This document shows, piece by piece, positions 6,801 to 16,276 of a stretch of DNA of 59,802 nucleotides. Positions within the stretch are counted from its first letter, which is position 1. Every line of letters starts with the position of its first letter. This DNA is from Exiguobacterium sp. KRL4 (GTDB lineage Bacteria; Bacillota; Bacilli; Exiguobacteriales; Exiguobacteriaceae): the NCBI RefSeq assembly GCF_001870785.1, contig NZ_MOLV01000006.1, positions 1-59,802 on the forward strand, written 5' to 3'. The notes beneath the pieces are model-generated. The model had not been told where the DNA came from and ran no database searches. It saw only the letters and a list, made by a program, of their open reading frames with translations. A program made the position numbers and the translations under genes.

Positions 6801-8795
6801 TTATTCGTACGCAATATAGCTGTAAAGTATGTTTCCTTGCGATACTGGCAACGCAAATCCGTTCTTAAACGACTCTACGATTTCGAACACTTTCGACGTG
6901 CCTGACGCCGAACTCGCTTCCGTGTTGTAGTAGGCATGGCGGTAAAGCCGGCGACCGCTTACGTTCGGATCCATCATATAGTAGCCGGTAAAATCGAAGT
7001 TTGCGTTAACACCCTTACTTAAAACAACGACAGATGGCGTGAAACCAAGACCGCTGACCTGCAAGATGTTCATGTTATTCTGCGTACCGTCAACCAAGTT
7101 AAACGCCTTGAGCGTACTCGACGACATTACCGTACCTGACGCCACTTTGCGAAAAGCACCGCTGCCGATGCGCGTGTTGATTTGATCAAGCGTCGAACCA
7201 GTCGCTAGTCCTACTTTCGTCGCCAGGGCATCGACCTTAGCGCGAGTGGCGTCTTTCGTGTCCTGGACCGCCTTAGTAGCGTCAAGCAACGGCGCGTCAC
7301 TTAGCAACGTCTTGCGAATGGTATACGTCTGATCCGATACCCCTCCGTTTGAATCCGTCACGACTACGCGAACCTTTTGCGCATTGTAGAACTTCATGGC
7401 GTCCCAATGCGCCTGACTGACGGTAAACGTGCGGTTAAGACTGGCCGGCGAGTTAAACGTTTGGATGCCGATTCCCGTAATGATTTCGTCAATCTTCGTC
7501 ACGGTGGCGCCTGCTTCCGGAGTCACTGTATAAGTGAATAGCGCCTTATCCGATTTAGTTCCGAGGTCTGCGCTATACGGCGCGACTGCCGCAGGTGCCG
7601 GGTAGTTGCCGGAGAAACTAATCCCGTTACCGCTTGCCGAGCGAATAAGTGGCGGTTTCGTCATCGTTAACCGGAAGTTGATATCGTAAAGGACCGTCGG
7701 CGTGAAGTAATCGTTACCGGCGTAAGAAGTAGCGGTTGCCCACGCATTTGACGAAAAGACGCGCTCTTTCGTTACTGTGTACGTTGATCCTGACGAGTTA
7801 TCGAGCGCTTCCCATACGAGGAATACCTTGCCGGCGTTATCTGCCGTAAGCATGGCGCTAGACTGCCCTAACGAGTTTTCCGTCGTTTGCTTAACTGGCG
7901 TGGACCATGTGACTCCGAGGTCGTCCGAGAAGGCCGTCCGGATATTCGAGTTAGCGGAAACCCCGTCACCGCCGTTCCATGTCGCCCAAATGCGCCCGTA
8001 TGCGATACCATTGACCGCTTTCGGCACGTAAATGGCGTTCGGCAGGTATTGCGCCCGGCTTGCGATTGAGTAGATTTCGGAATACGTCCAACCGTCGCCA
8101 AGCTGTACCGATTGCTGAAGCGACTTATCGCGCATATACATTCGGATTTGGTTTTGGTTGATATCGTAGGTGACGCCACTACCGGAAATAGTAAAGCCGA
8201 GGTCCCGCGTTACAATACCCGCAGTACCATTAACGACGGCAATCGAAGGCTCGCGCACTTGTCCGGTCGTACTCGTTAGCGTCGTGACTTGTTCGACGTA
8301 ACCCCACCGGACTTCGCCCGTTTCGTCGATGGCGCCAAGCATATAGCGTAGGTTCATCGTCGGGTATGCGATGGTTTGCGCCGTGAATGCGAGGTGCAGT
8401 TCCGTACCGGCTGCGTTGATTGCAAGATCGATACCACCGAATTGACCGCTGATCGAAGAAAATTCGATAGTGGCCGGAGTAATCGCAGTCGTCGTAGCGA
8501 TCGTCACGGCATCGAATGTAGCGTAAAAGATAGCGTTTGAGTTCGAAGCGTGCGCCACAAAATAAATACGCGTGCCCTTTCGAGCAATCGCGTATCCAGT
8601 GAGTGTTGACGATGTGATATATGCTAAGTCTTCCCACGCACTTGACGGCGTCTTTTTAACGCGGAATTGCAGGCGTGAGTTCGTGCTGCTGAATACCGCA
8701 ACGACTAACCACCCGTTATCGAGTAATTGCGGATTCGAGTTTTTATATTTGTTGTAACTTCCGGTTAAAACCGTCTCGTTCGTGAGGTTTGGCAT
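6801..8795 (-). CDS. Tail fibre protein with beta-propeller-like N-terminal part
   Basis: 664 aa. Residues about 1-370 show repeated strands with SxDxGxTW-like elements (FSDDLGVTWSTPV, YIT..GYAIARKGTRIYFVA), reminiscent of BNR/sialidase-type propellers that bind or cleave glycans. A Thr/Val-rich middle and a helical stretch (DATKAVQDTKDATRAKVD) precede a beta-rich tip. Overlaps the upstream fibre gene by one base. Probably the distal receptor-binding fibre; no catalytic residues can be assigned. Confidence 0.7.
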   Translation of the reverse strand: MPNLTNETVLTGSYNKYKNSNPQLLDNGWLVVAVFSSTNSRLQFRVKKTPSSAWEDLAYITSSTLTGYAIARKGTRIYFVAHASNSNAIFYATFDAVTIATTTAITPATIEFSSISGQFGGIDLAINAAGTELHLAFTAQTIAYPTMNLRYMLGAIDETGEVRWGYVEQVTTLTSTTGQVREPSIAVVNGTAGIVTRDLGFTISGSGVTYDINQNQIRMYMRDKSLQQSVQLGDGWTYSEIYSIASRAQYLPNAIYVPKAVNGIAYGRIWATWNGGDGVSANSNIRTAFSDDLGVTWSTPVKQTTENSLGQSSAMLTADNAGKVFLVWEALDNSSGSTYTVTKERVFSSNAWATATSYAGNDYFTPTVLYDINFRLTMTKPPLIRSASGNGISFSGNYPAPAAVAPYSADLGTKSDKALFTYTVTPEAGATVTKIDEIITGIGIQTFNSPASLNRTFTVSQAHWDAMKFYNAQKVRVVVTDSNGGVSDQTYTIRKTLLSDAPLLDATKAVQDTKDATRAKVDALATKVGLATGSTLDQINTRIGSGAFRKVASGTVMSSSTLKAFNLVDGTQNNMNILQVSGLGFTPSVVVLSKGVNANFDFTGYYMMDPNVSGRRLYRHAYYNTEASSASGTSKVFEIVESFKNGFALPVSQGNILYSYIAYE

Positions 8796-10813
8796 TAAAT
8801 CACTCCTAATTGTTGTGCGCTAGTTACGAGACTAGTGCGGGCGCCGGCGAGAACTCTACCGATTTCCTGCATTCCAGTTTCGACGTTTGCGCCGTCAAAA
8901 TAATTACCGGCATCTGCGATCGTGATATCGGCGGCTGCGTTAGCAATCGTAGGCAGTTGCGACGTTGGCACCTTGCCGTCGGATCCTAGCGAAGCCACTC
9001 CGTTAACCGCGCCACGTTGCGAAGTATCGAGCTTGCCGGACAGTGCCGCACTAAGTCCGGTAACGTCCGCGATGGCGTGAGTATGCGCAGAAGGCAGGAA
9101 TGTCGAAGGTTTGTTGAGAATCTCCGACCAGTCCACGAAAGCCCATGAAAGCGCGTTTGCAGTGCCGCCGGCTTTGAGTACTTTACCGCCATTCGTCGTA
9201 CCAGTTGCGGGTACGTGCGAGTTGCCGTCGCCTGTCGGGTGGGCGTATACCTGGACCTGCGCATTATCTACGAGGACATTCCCGTTAGTTCCGCTGCTTG
9301 TTGTCTTATTCGCACCTGTCGAGATACCGTCGAGTTTCGCTTTGTCTGCGCCACTTTGTAGACCGGCGGTAGACGTCGTAGCGTTTGCGAGACCTGATTT
9401 GATATCTGTCGAAAGTTCTACGACAAGTTCCGCATAGTCCGTGTTGATTACGCTAGCCGTAGTGCCATCGGAGGCATCGGCATACGCTACAAAGTACGCA
9501 AACCCATCGGTCTGTACTAATGAGGCAATTCCTGTAGAGATGATTGATGATTTGGAAGGCGTATTTGCACTGTTTGACGTCCAATATGTCCACGATGAAC
9601 CGTTCCAAAATGAGATATTCGCCTTATTACCGCCGACACTAGAACCAAACCCCCACCAGTTAAATGTGAGTTTCGACAAGTTATTTCTCAACCACGTAAC
9701 TTTTTCGGCTGTTGTTACACCAGGAATATTTCCATAGGTGCGTTGGATATGTTCGACAATATTGAATGAAAACAATTGTTGAGATACATGTCCCGATCCC
9801 GTGTTACTTACAACTACACGAGACAAATCGATCGACTTTAGTGCGTCGTAGACTGCCTGAACGGTGTCGGCTGCACTAGGCGTTGCCAATGATGTAGAAC
9901 CGTATACTGCACTGCTTCGGTGTGGGTTCTCGGTAGAACTACCAGCAACCTTCCCGACAAAATTCGCATTTGATTGATCTACGAGTTTGTTTCCGAAAAG
10001 GACGTTACCAAGCGTGTTGTTATCCGTCAGTTTGCGCCACTGTTTCCATGTTGCCGAATACGTTCGAATATAGATGTTCGAAGTAATTCCGATGAAAGTC
10101 TGCGCAACCTGGCTACCATCTCGCTGAATAACATAAAGGTGACCGCCTGATTCCGGAACATTCTTGGTGCTCGAATAGCAAGCGTAGTTACCGGAATTTA
10201 GTAAAACGTCAGCATCGTCTTGGCTTGCGTTATATTTCGAGAATCCGGTCGATTCCGTCAACTTCCACAACTGTCCGGCATTCCACTTATCACGTTCCGG
10301 AGTCGTAATATGCTTTACTGCATCCGCAGCATGGGCGTCGACTTTCGCTTGGGCGCCGGTCGCCGATTCCTGTTCGAGCCATGTCGACCAAGTAGTGCCG
10401 CCATCTCCGGAGAAACGCGTAAACAACTTGTTCGCCGTAGTGTGCAGGATTTGCGAAATTCCGCTACTTCCTCGGGTACTTACAAACATCGTTCCGGAAG
10501 AACTATTGCTGTTTAAATTCGATGCCTGTACGTTGTAGAATCCGGCGGTGATTGTAGCGTTAAGGTCGTTGCTTGTCGGTGTTTTGCCGGATCCGACGCT
10601 ACTTGTCAGAGCGAACAATTGCGCTGCATTCCACTTATCTCGTTCCAGTGACGTAATATGCTTAATCAGATCCGCCATATGAGTATCTGCTGCGTTCGTT
10701 TTCGCTCCGACTTTCGAATCAATGGCGTCGATCAGCGCGTTATACGCAATCCGGTTAAAGTTATCGTTAGCGTCCGGTTTAGGAAGCAAAAAGTTTGGTG
10801 TATTCGTAGCCAT
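8795..10813 (-). CDS. Tail fibre with two pyocin-knob-like domains
   Basis: 672 aa. The N-terminus (TPNFLLPKPDANDNFNRIAYN) is a typical baseplate-attachment region. Two similar units follow: ...DLIKHITSLERDKWNAAQL (about 45) and ...AVKHITTPERDKWNAGQL (about 165), each leading into a knob-like beta domain (ITAGFYNVQ, LNSGNYACYS; FSGDGGTTWSTW). The C-terminal half has SADKAKLDGI and HTHAIADVTGL motifs common in Bacillota tail fibres. It should link the baseplate to the receptor-binding fibre encoded next. Confidence 0.8.
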   Translation of the reverse strand: MATNTPNFLLPKPDANDNFNRIAYNALIDAIDSKVGAKTNAADTHMADLIKHITSLERDKWNAAQLFALTSSVGSGKTPTSNDLNATITAGFYNVQASNLNSNSSSGTMFVSTRGSSGISQILHTTANKLFTRFSGDGGTTWSTWLEQESATGAQAKVDAHAADAVKHITTPERDKWNAGQLWKLTESTGFSKYNASQDDADVLLNSGNYACYSSTKNVPESGGHLYVIQRDGSQVAQTFIGITSNIYIRTYSATWKQWRKLTDNNTLGNVLFGNKLVDQSNANFVGKVAGSSTENPHRSSAVYGSTSLATPSAADTVQAVYDALKSIDLSRVVVSNTGSGHVSQQLFSFNIVEHIQRTYGNIPGVTTAEKVTWLRNNLSKLTFNWWGFGSSVGGNKANISFWNGSSWTYWTSNSANTPSKSSIISTGIASLVQTDGFAYFVAYADASDGTTASVINTDYAELVVELSTDIKSGLANATTSTAGLQSGADKAKLDGISTGANKTTSSGTNGNVLVDNAQVQVYAHPTGDGNSHVPATGTTNGGKVLKAGGTANALSWAFVDWSEILNKPSTFLPSAHTHAIADVTGLSAALSGKLDTSQRGAVNGVASLGSDGKVPTSQLPTIANAAADITIADAGNYFDGANVETGMQEIGRVLAGARTSLVTSAQQLGVI

Positions 10814-10842
10814 GCGCTACCTCCTTTATATAAATCCGGCGC

Positions 10843-11397
10843 TTATAACCCGCCGTTATCGACGCCGGTCCACGTAAGTCCTTTAGCGTCAATCTGCGCC
10901 CAAGTCAGTGCTTTAGCGTCGATTTGCGCCCAAGTTAAATACGTGTAAGCGAAAGCAAACGCCAAGTGCGCCGGCAACATTTCTCGCAAGGTGACGCCAA
11001 GACTTTCGACGTCGTTCGGTACTCCGTAAGTCCCTGTAAATTTAACGGTGATGGACGCTTGTGCCGGCGCCTCGATTACGGTTACGTCCCCGCCTGAAAA
11101 GGCAGCCGCGACGTTTGCGATACTTTCTTTCGTGACGGTCCCTTGTAGGCGCAGTCTCGATTGGATGCGCTCACGGCGTTGGACCACGGTATCATTCAAC
11201 CCTGGCGTAATACCGAAAGCACGCTCCCATCGGGGTAAACTGCGCTCTGCGGTCATGACGTAAAGGTTATTAACGAGCGATTCGACGTATTGATCGAGCA
11301 GCAATAACTCTTCTGCGTCCGTATCGAGAATCTCCGCTACTTCGTAAATATCCGCCCAAAAGTCTGGCAAGTGCGCGAGTAAGTCCGGTTTAGACAT
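10843..11397 (-). CDS. xkdU: Baseplate protein, XkdU/YmfQ-like
   Basis: 184 aa, N-terminal LAHLPDFWADIYEVAEILDT then LLLLDQYVESLVNNLYVMTAERSLPRWERAFGI-type segments of the YmfQ (DUF2313) family, which caps the wedge next to baseplate J. Overlaps the J gene by 8 bases. C-terminal residues contain a short duplication LTWAQIDAKALTWAQIDAKG. Confidence 0.85.
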   Translation of the reverse strand: MSKPDLLAHLPDFWADIYEVAEILDTDAEELLLLDQYVESLVNNLYVMTAERSLPRWERAFGITPGLNDTVVQRRERIQSRLRLQGTVTKESIANVAAAFSGGDVTVIEAPAQASITVKFTGTYGVPNDVESLGVTLREMLPAHLAFAFAYTYLTWAQIDAKALTWAQIDAKGLTWTGVDNGGL

Positions 11398-12481
11398 TAA
11401 TCGTCACCGCCCCAGCCACCGCCAGTTCATCGCTAGTCAGCGTAATGGACGTCGTGCCGCCGTTTAATCGCAAGTTAGAATAGTCCGCAACTCCATCGAT
11501 ACTGATCAGCAGACCGCCGACTCGCGTTAAGGTGATGACGCCACCCGACGGAACTTCCGCCAAATAGTCGAGATATGCCGCTGTGAACGCTTCTCTGACC
11601 GCAGTTAGCGAGACATTCGGTTGCAGGATGACCGTCGCAGATACCGCAATGGTGCGCTCCTGGATGCCGATTACCGTAACGGTGGCGCCGATTGGGCGTT
11701 GGCTTTCGATATAGTCGCGAACCTCGGTGATCTTACTTGCCGCAGGTGCTCCGCCCGTTTCCGCAATAAGTACGACCTTTACGGTGCCGGCGCCATTCCA
11801 AATCGGCGTAACTCGCGCTTCCCGGACACCGCTGATTTCCGTAGCCCATCGCTCGTAGTGAGCTGCGTTACCCGACGTGGCTTGGCGTTGCATGTACGTA
11901 AGGAACCGATCGATTAAATCTTCGTCAGATTCTCCGTCAGTGCCACCGGTAGCCGGTGCTAGGTTCGTTACCGTCAGTACGTTTGCCAAATCGCCAAGTA
12001 CCGTAGTGACTTCGCCGGCCGCGACATTTGCGAGTACGCCCGGCTCGGTCGCTTGAGCAACGACAGTAGCGCCAGTCGGCGTAGCCATTACGTCAACTTG
12101 CGTCTCAAATACGATAGGTTCGCTATCTGATGTCGCAAACTGACTGTATGCGGGAATTAGCGTCGGTACTTCAGTGACGAGTTTTAGCGAAACGGTCGCA
12201 AGGGCACCGTCTTTACGTGTGATACCGAACTCACGAACTCTTCGGTCAATACGGTCGCCGGCTGCGGTCGGGTTACCTTCTGCGTCCACCAAAAAAGACT
12301 GTCGATCTTCATCGGCAGCCTCGATATAAAAGCGTTCCAGTTCAGCGGCGATTGGCGCCAGTAAGGCGTAAGCTACCGAACTTTCACGGGAATCTATATT
12401 AGTGGGTAATCGGTCTAGCATTGATTCCAATATCTGACCGAATAAATCGCTGTTAATTTCGTATACATCTGTAAAAGCCAT
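11390..12481 (-). CDS. xkdT: Baseplate J-like wedge protein
   Basis: 363 aa, the usual length of the family. Features: ILESMLDRLPTNIDSRESS near the N-terminus, VPTLIPAYSQFATSD, the GGTDGESDEDLIDRF element, and ERWATEISGVREARVTPI in the centre, all typical of gpJ/XkdT. It builds the wedges of the contractile tail baseplate. Adjacent to XkdS and XkdU homologues in PBSX order. Confidence 0.93.
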   Translation of the reverse strand: MAFTDVYEINSDLFGQILESMLDRLPTNIDSRESSVAYALLAPIAAELERFYIEAADEDRQSFLVDAEGNPTAAGDRIDRRVREFGITRKDGALATVSLKLVTEVPTLIPAYSQFATSDSEPIVFETQVDVMATPTGATVVAQATEPGVLANVAAGEVTTVLGDLANVLTVTNLAPATGGTDGESDEDLIDRFLTYMQRQATSGNAAHYERWATEISGVREARVTPIWNGAGTVKVVLIAETGGAPAASKITEVRDYIESQRPIGATVTVIGIQERTIAVSATVILQPNVSLTAVREAFTAAYLDYLAEVPSGGVITLTRVGGLLISIDGVADYSNLRLNGGTTSITLTSDELAVAGAVTINV

Positions 12482-12930
12482 TAGTCTACCTCACCTTCGA
12501 ATTCACTTTCGGTACCGTCTTCGACAAGTTCGATTACAGGATCAACGGTAGCTACGCCATCTACGATATCGACGGCAACAGAAATGACGCTGTCTACACG
12601 GTCATCTTGCTCGAGCGCCTCTGCGACTTCTTGCGACATTTCGTCCATTGCGATAGCAGTCGGTAAATTAGCGCTGATTATCTCGTCAGCTCCTACACCG
12701 AAATCTTCATCGTAGATATAGTGGCGCCCCCGTTGCGTCTGAACGACAATAGCGGCCATTTGCATGACTGCGTCTTTTCCATCGATGATTGCCGGAGTTA
12801 AACGCCCGTTAGCGAAGTCGATTCGCCAGGTTTGCGAAGGAGCGATTGTGATTGTTTCTTCCGCCTCGACGGCGTCTGCTTCGAACTCATCGAAATCATC
12901 GTTAAAGGATTCTTGCGGAGTAAACGCCAT
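12481..12930 (-). CDS. xkdS: Baseplate protein, XkdS-like (DUF2634)
   Basis: 149 aa; the core DFANGRLTPAIIDGKDAVMQM and RGRHYIYDEDFGVGADEII match the gp25/DUF2634 family of wedge proteins. The C-terminal tail is acidic. Its stop and the next start overlap by one base, as do most junctions in this block. Confidence 0.85.
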   Translation of the reverse strand: MAFTPQESFNDDFDEFEADAVEAEETITIAPSQTWRIDFANGRLTPAIIDGKDAVMQMAAIVVQTQRGRHYIYDEDFGVGADEIISANLPTAIAMDEMSQEVAEALEQDDRVDSVISVAVDIVDGVATVDPVIELVEDGTESEFEGEVD

Positions 12931-13262
12931 TAGATGTCCTCCCCGTCAATGACCTTATCGACAACGAAAAAGAACCCGCGGTCAACGTCGTAAATCAACG
13001 CGACTCGATCGGATTCTTCTAATTGCATCGGATAATCGATATCCGTAGGTGTGCCTGCGATGGTCACCGAAACAGTTCGATTAATTAACTGCTGCGCCAC
13101 TTTAACTTCGTGGGCCTCTAAAATATCGTTTACACCGTCGACTGCGATAGAAATAGGATTGACGGATAGGACCGTACCCAATTCGATATCTAGCGCTTTG
13201 TTGTAACCGTATTTCTTAACAACTCGGCGCAAGTCGGCGCCTAGATTCTGTCTACTTTCCAT
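12930..13262 (-). CDS. xkdR: Baseplate protein, XkdR-like (DUF2577)
   Basis: 110 aa: LGTVLSVNPISIAVDGVND and YPMQLEESDRVALIYD fit DUF2577, a small beta-barrel baseplate component. ATG with AGGAGG upstream. Follows the hub-hydrolase gene as in PBSX. Confidence 0.85.
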   Translation of the reverse strand: MESRQNLGADLRRVVKKYGYNKALDIELGTVLSVNPISIAVDGVNDILEAHEVKVAQQLINRTVSVTIAGTPTDIDYPMQLEESDRVALIYDVDRGFFFVVDKVIDGEDI

Positions 13263-13272
13263 ATGCCGCCTC

Positions 13273-15450
13273 CTAATCTAATACTCGAACGAATCCGAGT
13301 AGGTAATTGCCCCAATAGCCGGACCCGTACTTCTCTTCCTTGCAGCCGTACGATTGCAGGTTGACCATGTTTCCGTCTCCGGATACGATACCGACGTGTG
13401 ACGGAATGCCGCGCCCGCGTCCCGGAATAGTTCCGCTGAACAACACTAGGTCGCCTGGTCGCGCTGAACTACGACTGATTTTCGTGTACTTGCCCCAAAT
13501 AGACGGCGTATAGTTCGGTACCGTTCCGGCAATGCCCGCTTGCTTATAGACATATTGAACAAAGTCACTACAGTCGCCTACATTGCTGCCGTTTAATAAC
13601 GGGTTACCGCCTGCCAAGTTATAACGCAATCTACCTTTTTTACTCCGCGCAATCTTTACGATCTTCTCGCGAGTGGCCGTCTTCGAGGCGCTACTCGGCT
13701 TGGGCGTCGGCTTCGTTCTAGTAATAGCCGCTTGTTGCTTCTTCAGCATGGCGATCGCATCCGCTAATTCATTAGCGAAACGGGTCCGCGTGACCGGGAA
13801 TCTGCGAGTCTTGTCTGCGTAGATAGCACGAAGCCATGTATCGTCCGAGATTCCTTTTTTATACGTAAGGCTAAATATCGGAATGGCGCCTTTTGCGCTA
13901 GTCGACGAACCGGTTCCGAATTGAATGGCCGTCGATAACAAAGCCGCCTGCATCGCCCAACTTCGCTTGTTCACGTCAATGCCTGTACGGCGTAGAATAC
14001 CGTCGCGAGCAGGTTGGTAATACTCTTTGTAGGCGTAAGCATGTTCCAGGTCCGTGAATCGCGACTTGTATCGTTGTGCTACCGCTAACCACTCTTTCGC
14101 AAATGCACCGTTAACCTGCGAAACTGAGCTAAGTTTATTCGCCAGTCTTTCGTAGATTTCGTCGTCTTTACCGGACAAACCACGTACGAACTTCTGTGGA
14201 GTGCCTGCACGACTTGCCATTTGGTAGTATCCATAAGACATGCCGCCGTATTTGCGGTCGTTATAGATCGACGTACTGCCTGCGTTAGAAGTCTCGTATT
14301 TACGGACGAAAGCGGTCAAGTCTTTGAACGGCGCCTTCGTTCCGATAGCAGCGTCACTGCCGGTCGGAGTTGCTACGTTATTTGACGGCTCACTTGGCGG
14401 CTCGTAATTCGAAACATCAAGCGCCCATGTCTTAGCGAGCGTTAAGTCCATCGTATGCTTGCCTTTACTATCGATCGTGTGCGAATCTGCGGTAATCCAA
14501 TACCGACCATTTACGCCGGTTGCGGCATCCTTGATATAAACGACATCTCCACATTTGACGCCGAAGTAACCTAGCGCTTGAACCGATAACGTACGAGTCG
14601 GCTGATTACGCCGGGCTAGCGCCTTATCTGCGTATTTCAGTAAGTCGCCCGCTTTCCTTACGCTACTGCGGTGTTCTGCATGTTGCAGGATGCCGTAGCG
14701 TTTGATTCCGGAAGCGTCTTTCCGCGTAACCTTTAACCCTTTGATTTCGTCCTGGCCGCCGGTCATGTAGACTTGCGTCGCCATTCCTTCAATCGAAGTG
14801 GTTGCGGAAATCCCTTTCATGTTGGTCCCGCGTTCGACTCGGAATCTTACGTTTTGGGGCACCACTTGCGCGAGTACGACCTTACCACCGCGGACCTCAA
14901 GCATGTATTTGCGTCCCGTTACCTGGTAAGTCTCCCAAATCAAAGTATCGAAAATTTCCGCGATACTCTTCTTCAAGAAACGCTTTACTCCGAATTTGTA
15001 TTTGGTATCGGTAATGGATCCGTAAGCAATGCCGTATTTCTTACATAACGCCTTAATCGCCTGACTCGCCGTCGTACCGCCCTTTACAACGTAATCGACC
15101 GTATTCTTAGCGGCATACCATAGCTCGTCGAATACCGTGACGTTCGCCTTTCCTTCGCCAGTCCGCTCGACTTCTACGACTGCACCGCGAAATAGCTCGG
15201 TGCTGCCGGAATAGAGGCGGATTTGTCGCCCTACTGTCGGTACGAAATCGCGGTCGTTGACGTCTTTACCCATGACGAGATCAATCGCCAAGCAGCGGAA
15301 GGCATCCGATTTATTACCGGACCACTGGAAACCGGTCGACATCGAAGTAAAGTCTGTTACGTATTTGCCGTCGTAATAACGAAGTTTGACCGAAGGAGTG
15401 CGCGATAAATCCACGACGCTAGTATCGTATTCATACTTAATCTTCGCCAA
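13273..15450 (-). CDS. xkdQ: Tail hub protein XkdQ fused to lysozyme-like and NlpC/P60 domains
   Basis: 725 aa, about twice the length of PBSX XkdQ. Residues about 1-360 are the XkdQ/gpD-like hub (FQWSGNKSDAFRCLAIDL, LIWETYQVTGRKYMLEVRGG). About 375-590 resembles a transglycosylase/lysozyme fold: RKYETS with a candidate catalytic Glu, then SYGYYQMASRAG. About 605-725 is an NlpC/P60 peptidase: catalytic Cys in DCSDFVQYVYK (near 627) and His in PSHVGIVSG (near 684). It would sit at the tail tip and cut glycan and peptide bonds during DNA entry. TTG start with AAGGAGG upstream. Confidence 0.88.
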   Translation of the reverse strand: MAKIKYEYDTSVVDLSRTPSVKLRYYDGKYVTDFTSMSTGFQWSGNKSDAFRCLAIDLVMGKDVNDRDFVPTVGRQIRLYSGSTELFRGAVVEVERTGEGKANVTVFDELWYAAKNTVDYVVKGGTTASQAIKALCKKYGIAYGSITDTKYKFGVKRFLKKSIAEIFDTLIWETYQVTGRKYMLEVRGGKVVLAQVVPQNVRFRVERGTNMKGISATTSIEGMATQVYMTGGQDEIKGLKVTRKDASGIKRYGILQHAEHRSSVRKAGDLLKYADKALARRNQPTRTLSVQALGYFGVKCGDVVYIKDAATGVNGRYWITADSHTIDSKGKHTMDLTLAKTWALDVSNYEPPSEPSNNVATPTGSDAAIGTKAPFKDLTAFVRKYETSNAGSTSIYNDRKYGGMSYGYYQMASRAGTPQKFVRGLSGKDDEIYERLANKLSSVSQVNGAFAKEWLAVAQRYKSRFTDLEHAYAYKEYYQPARDGILRRTGIDVNKRSWAMQAALLSTAIQFGTGSSTSAKGAIPIFSLTYKKGISDDTWLRAIYADKTRRFPVTRTRFANELADAIAMLKKQQAAITRTKPTPKPSSASKTATREKIVKIARSKKGRLRYNLAGGNPLLNGSNVGDCSDFVQYVYKQAGIAGTVPNYTPSIWGKYTKISRSSARPGDLVLFSGTIPGRGRGIPSHVGIVSGDGNMVNLQSYGCKEEKYGSGYWGNYLLGFVRVLD

Positions 15451-15462
15451 TTGATCGCCTCC

Positions 15463-16266
15463 TTACGGTTTCTTCGGTATTTTGAGTTTCATGCCGGGAT
15501 ATATCGTGAATCGACTACGTGGCTTGTATTTGCGATGATACTTCGCAAACTCCGCTTTGTTGGCGTTATAGATTGCGTTGTAATACTTGTAGTCAGCGGA
15601 TTTGTAATAACGTTTAGCAATCGCACCCAGTACGTCATTTCTGCGCACGGTGTAAACCGGTGGTGTCGATTTCTTAGGCGCCTTACTGCGCGGCTTCGTC
15701 GATTTGCCTTTCTTGACCGGCTTCTTCTTCGTGGTCCGCTTGATCGTGACTTTTGTACGACGAATGGTTGGCGCTTTATATTCAACGAGTTTGAACGATA
15801 TCCAAGCGTCACCAATATGACCAGGACGCTCAAAGTCGATCGTTAAATCTTGAATGGTGCAATCCATCGCAAGTTGCGCGTGTTCTCCGATAATGACGCG
15901 GACTGGCGAACGTTGGTCTTTCCACTTTTTAATGGTAGACGCCGCTTCGTCGGGTGTTCGCGAAGGTTTCGAGGTACAGAATGAAGGATCGTACTCGCGT
16001 GGCCACAATAACTCGCCGACTTCTAAGGTCCGCAATTCATCGCCACTGAAGATCGTTACTTGTCCTTTGCCGAGCACTTCTTCCATCGAAAAGGGATTCG
16101 CTGTGTTCTCGGAAATACCGACAGACGACGGAACCGGGAACCGTAAATACGTACTCCTTGAAATCTTCTTATCGCGCATGTCTGCGTATTTTCGTGATTT
16201 ATAAATAAAGACTTCCGCGCGCGTTGCGTGGAAGCCTGATTTCGTTTTACTTAGGACTACTGCCAT
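15463..16266 (-). CDS. xkdP: LysM-containing tail protein, XkdP-like
   Basis: 267 aa. N-terminal DUF-type region (FSMEEVLGKGQVTIFSGDEL), a Lys/Pro-rich linker (about 180-205, KKPVKKGKSTKPRSKAPKKS) and a C-terminal LysM motif (YTVRRNDVLGAIAKRYY ... GMKLKIPKKP). In PBSX phages it lies between tape measure and hub and probably anchors the hub. ATG with GGAGG upstream. Confidence 0.85.
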   Translation of the reverse strand: MAVVLSKTKSGFHATRAEVFIYKSRKYADMRDKKISRSTYLRFPVPSSVGISENTANPFSMEEVLGKGQVTIFSGDELRTLEVGELLWPREYDPSFCTSKPSRTPDEAASTIKKWKDQRSPVRVIIGEHAQLAMDCTIQDLTIDFERPGHIGDAWISFKLVEYKAPTIRRTKVTIKRTTKKKPVKKGKSTKPRSKAPKKSTPPVYTVRRNDVLGAIAKRYYKSADYKYYNAIYNANKAEFAKYHRKYKPRSRFTIYPGMKLKIPKKP

Positions 16267-16276
16267 CCTTTACCTC

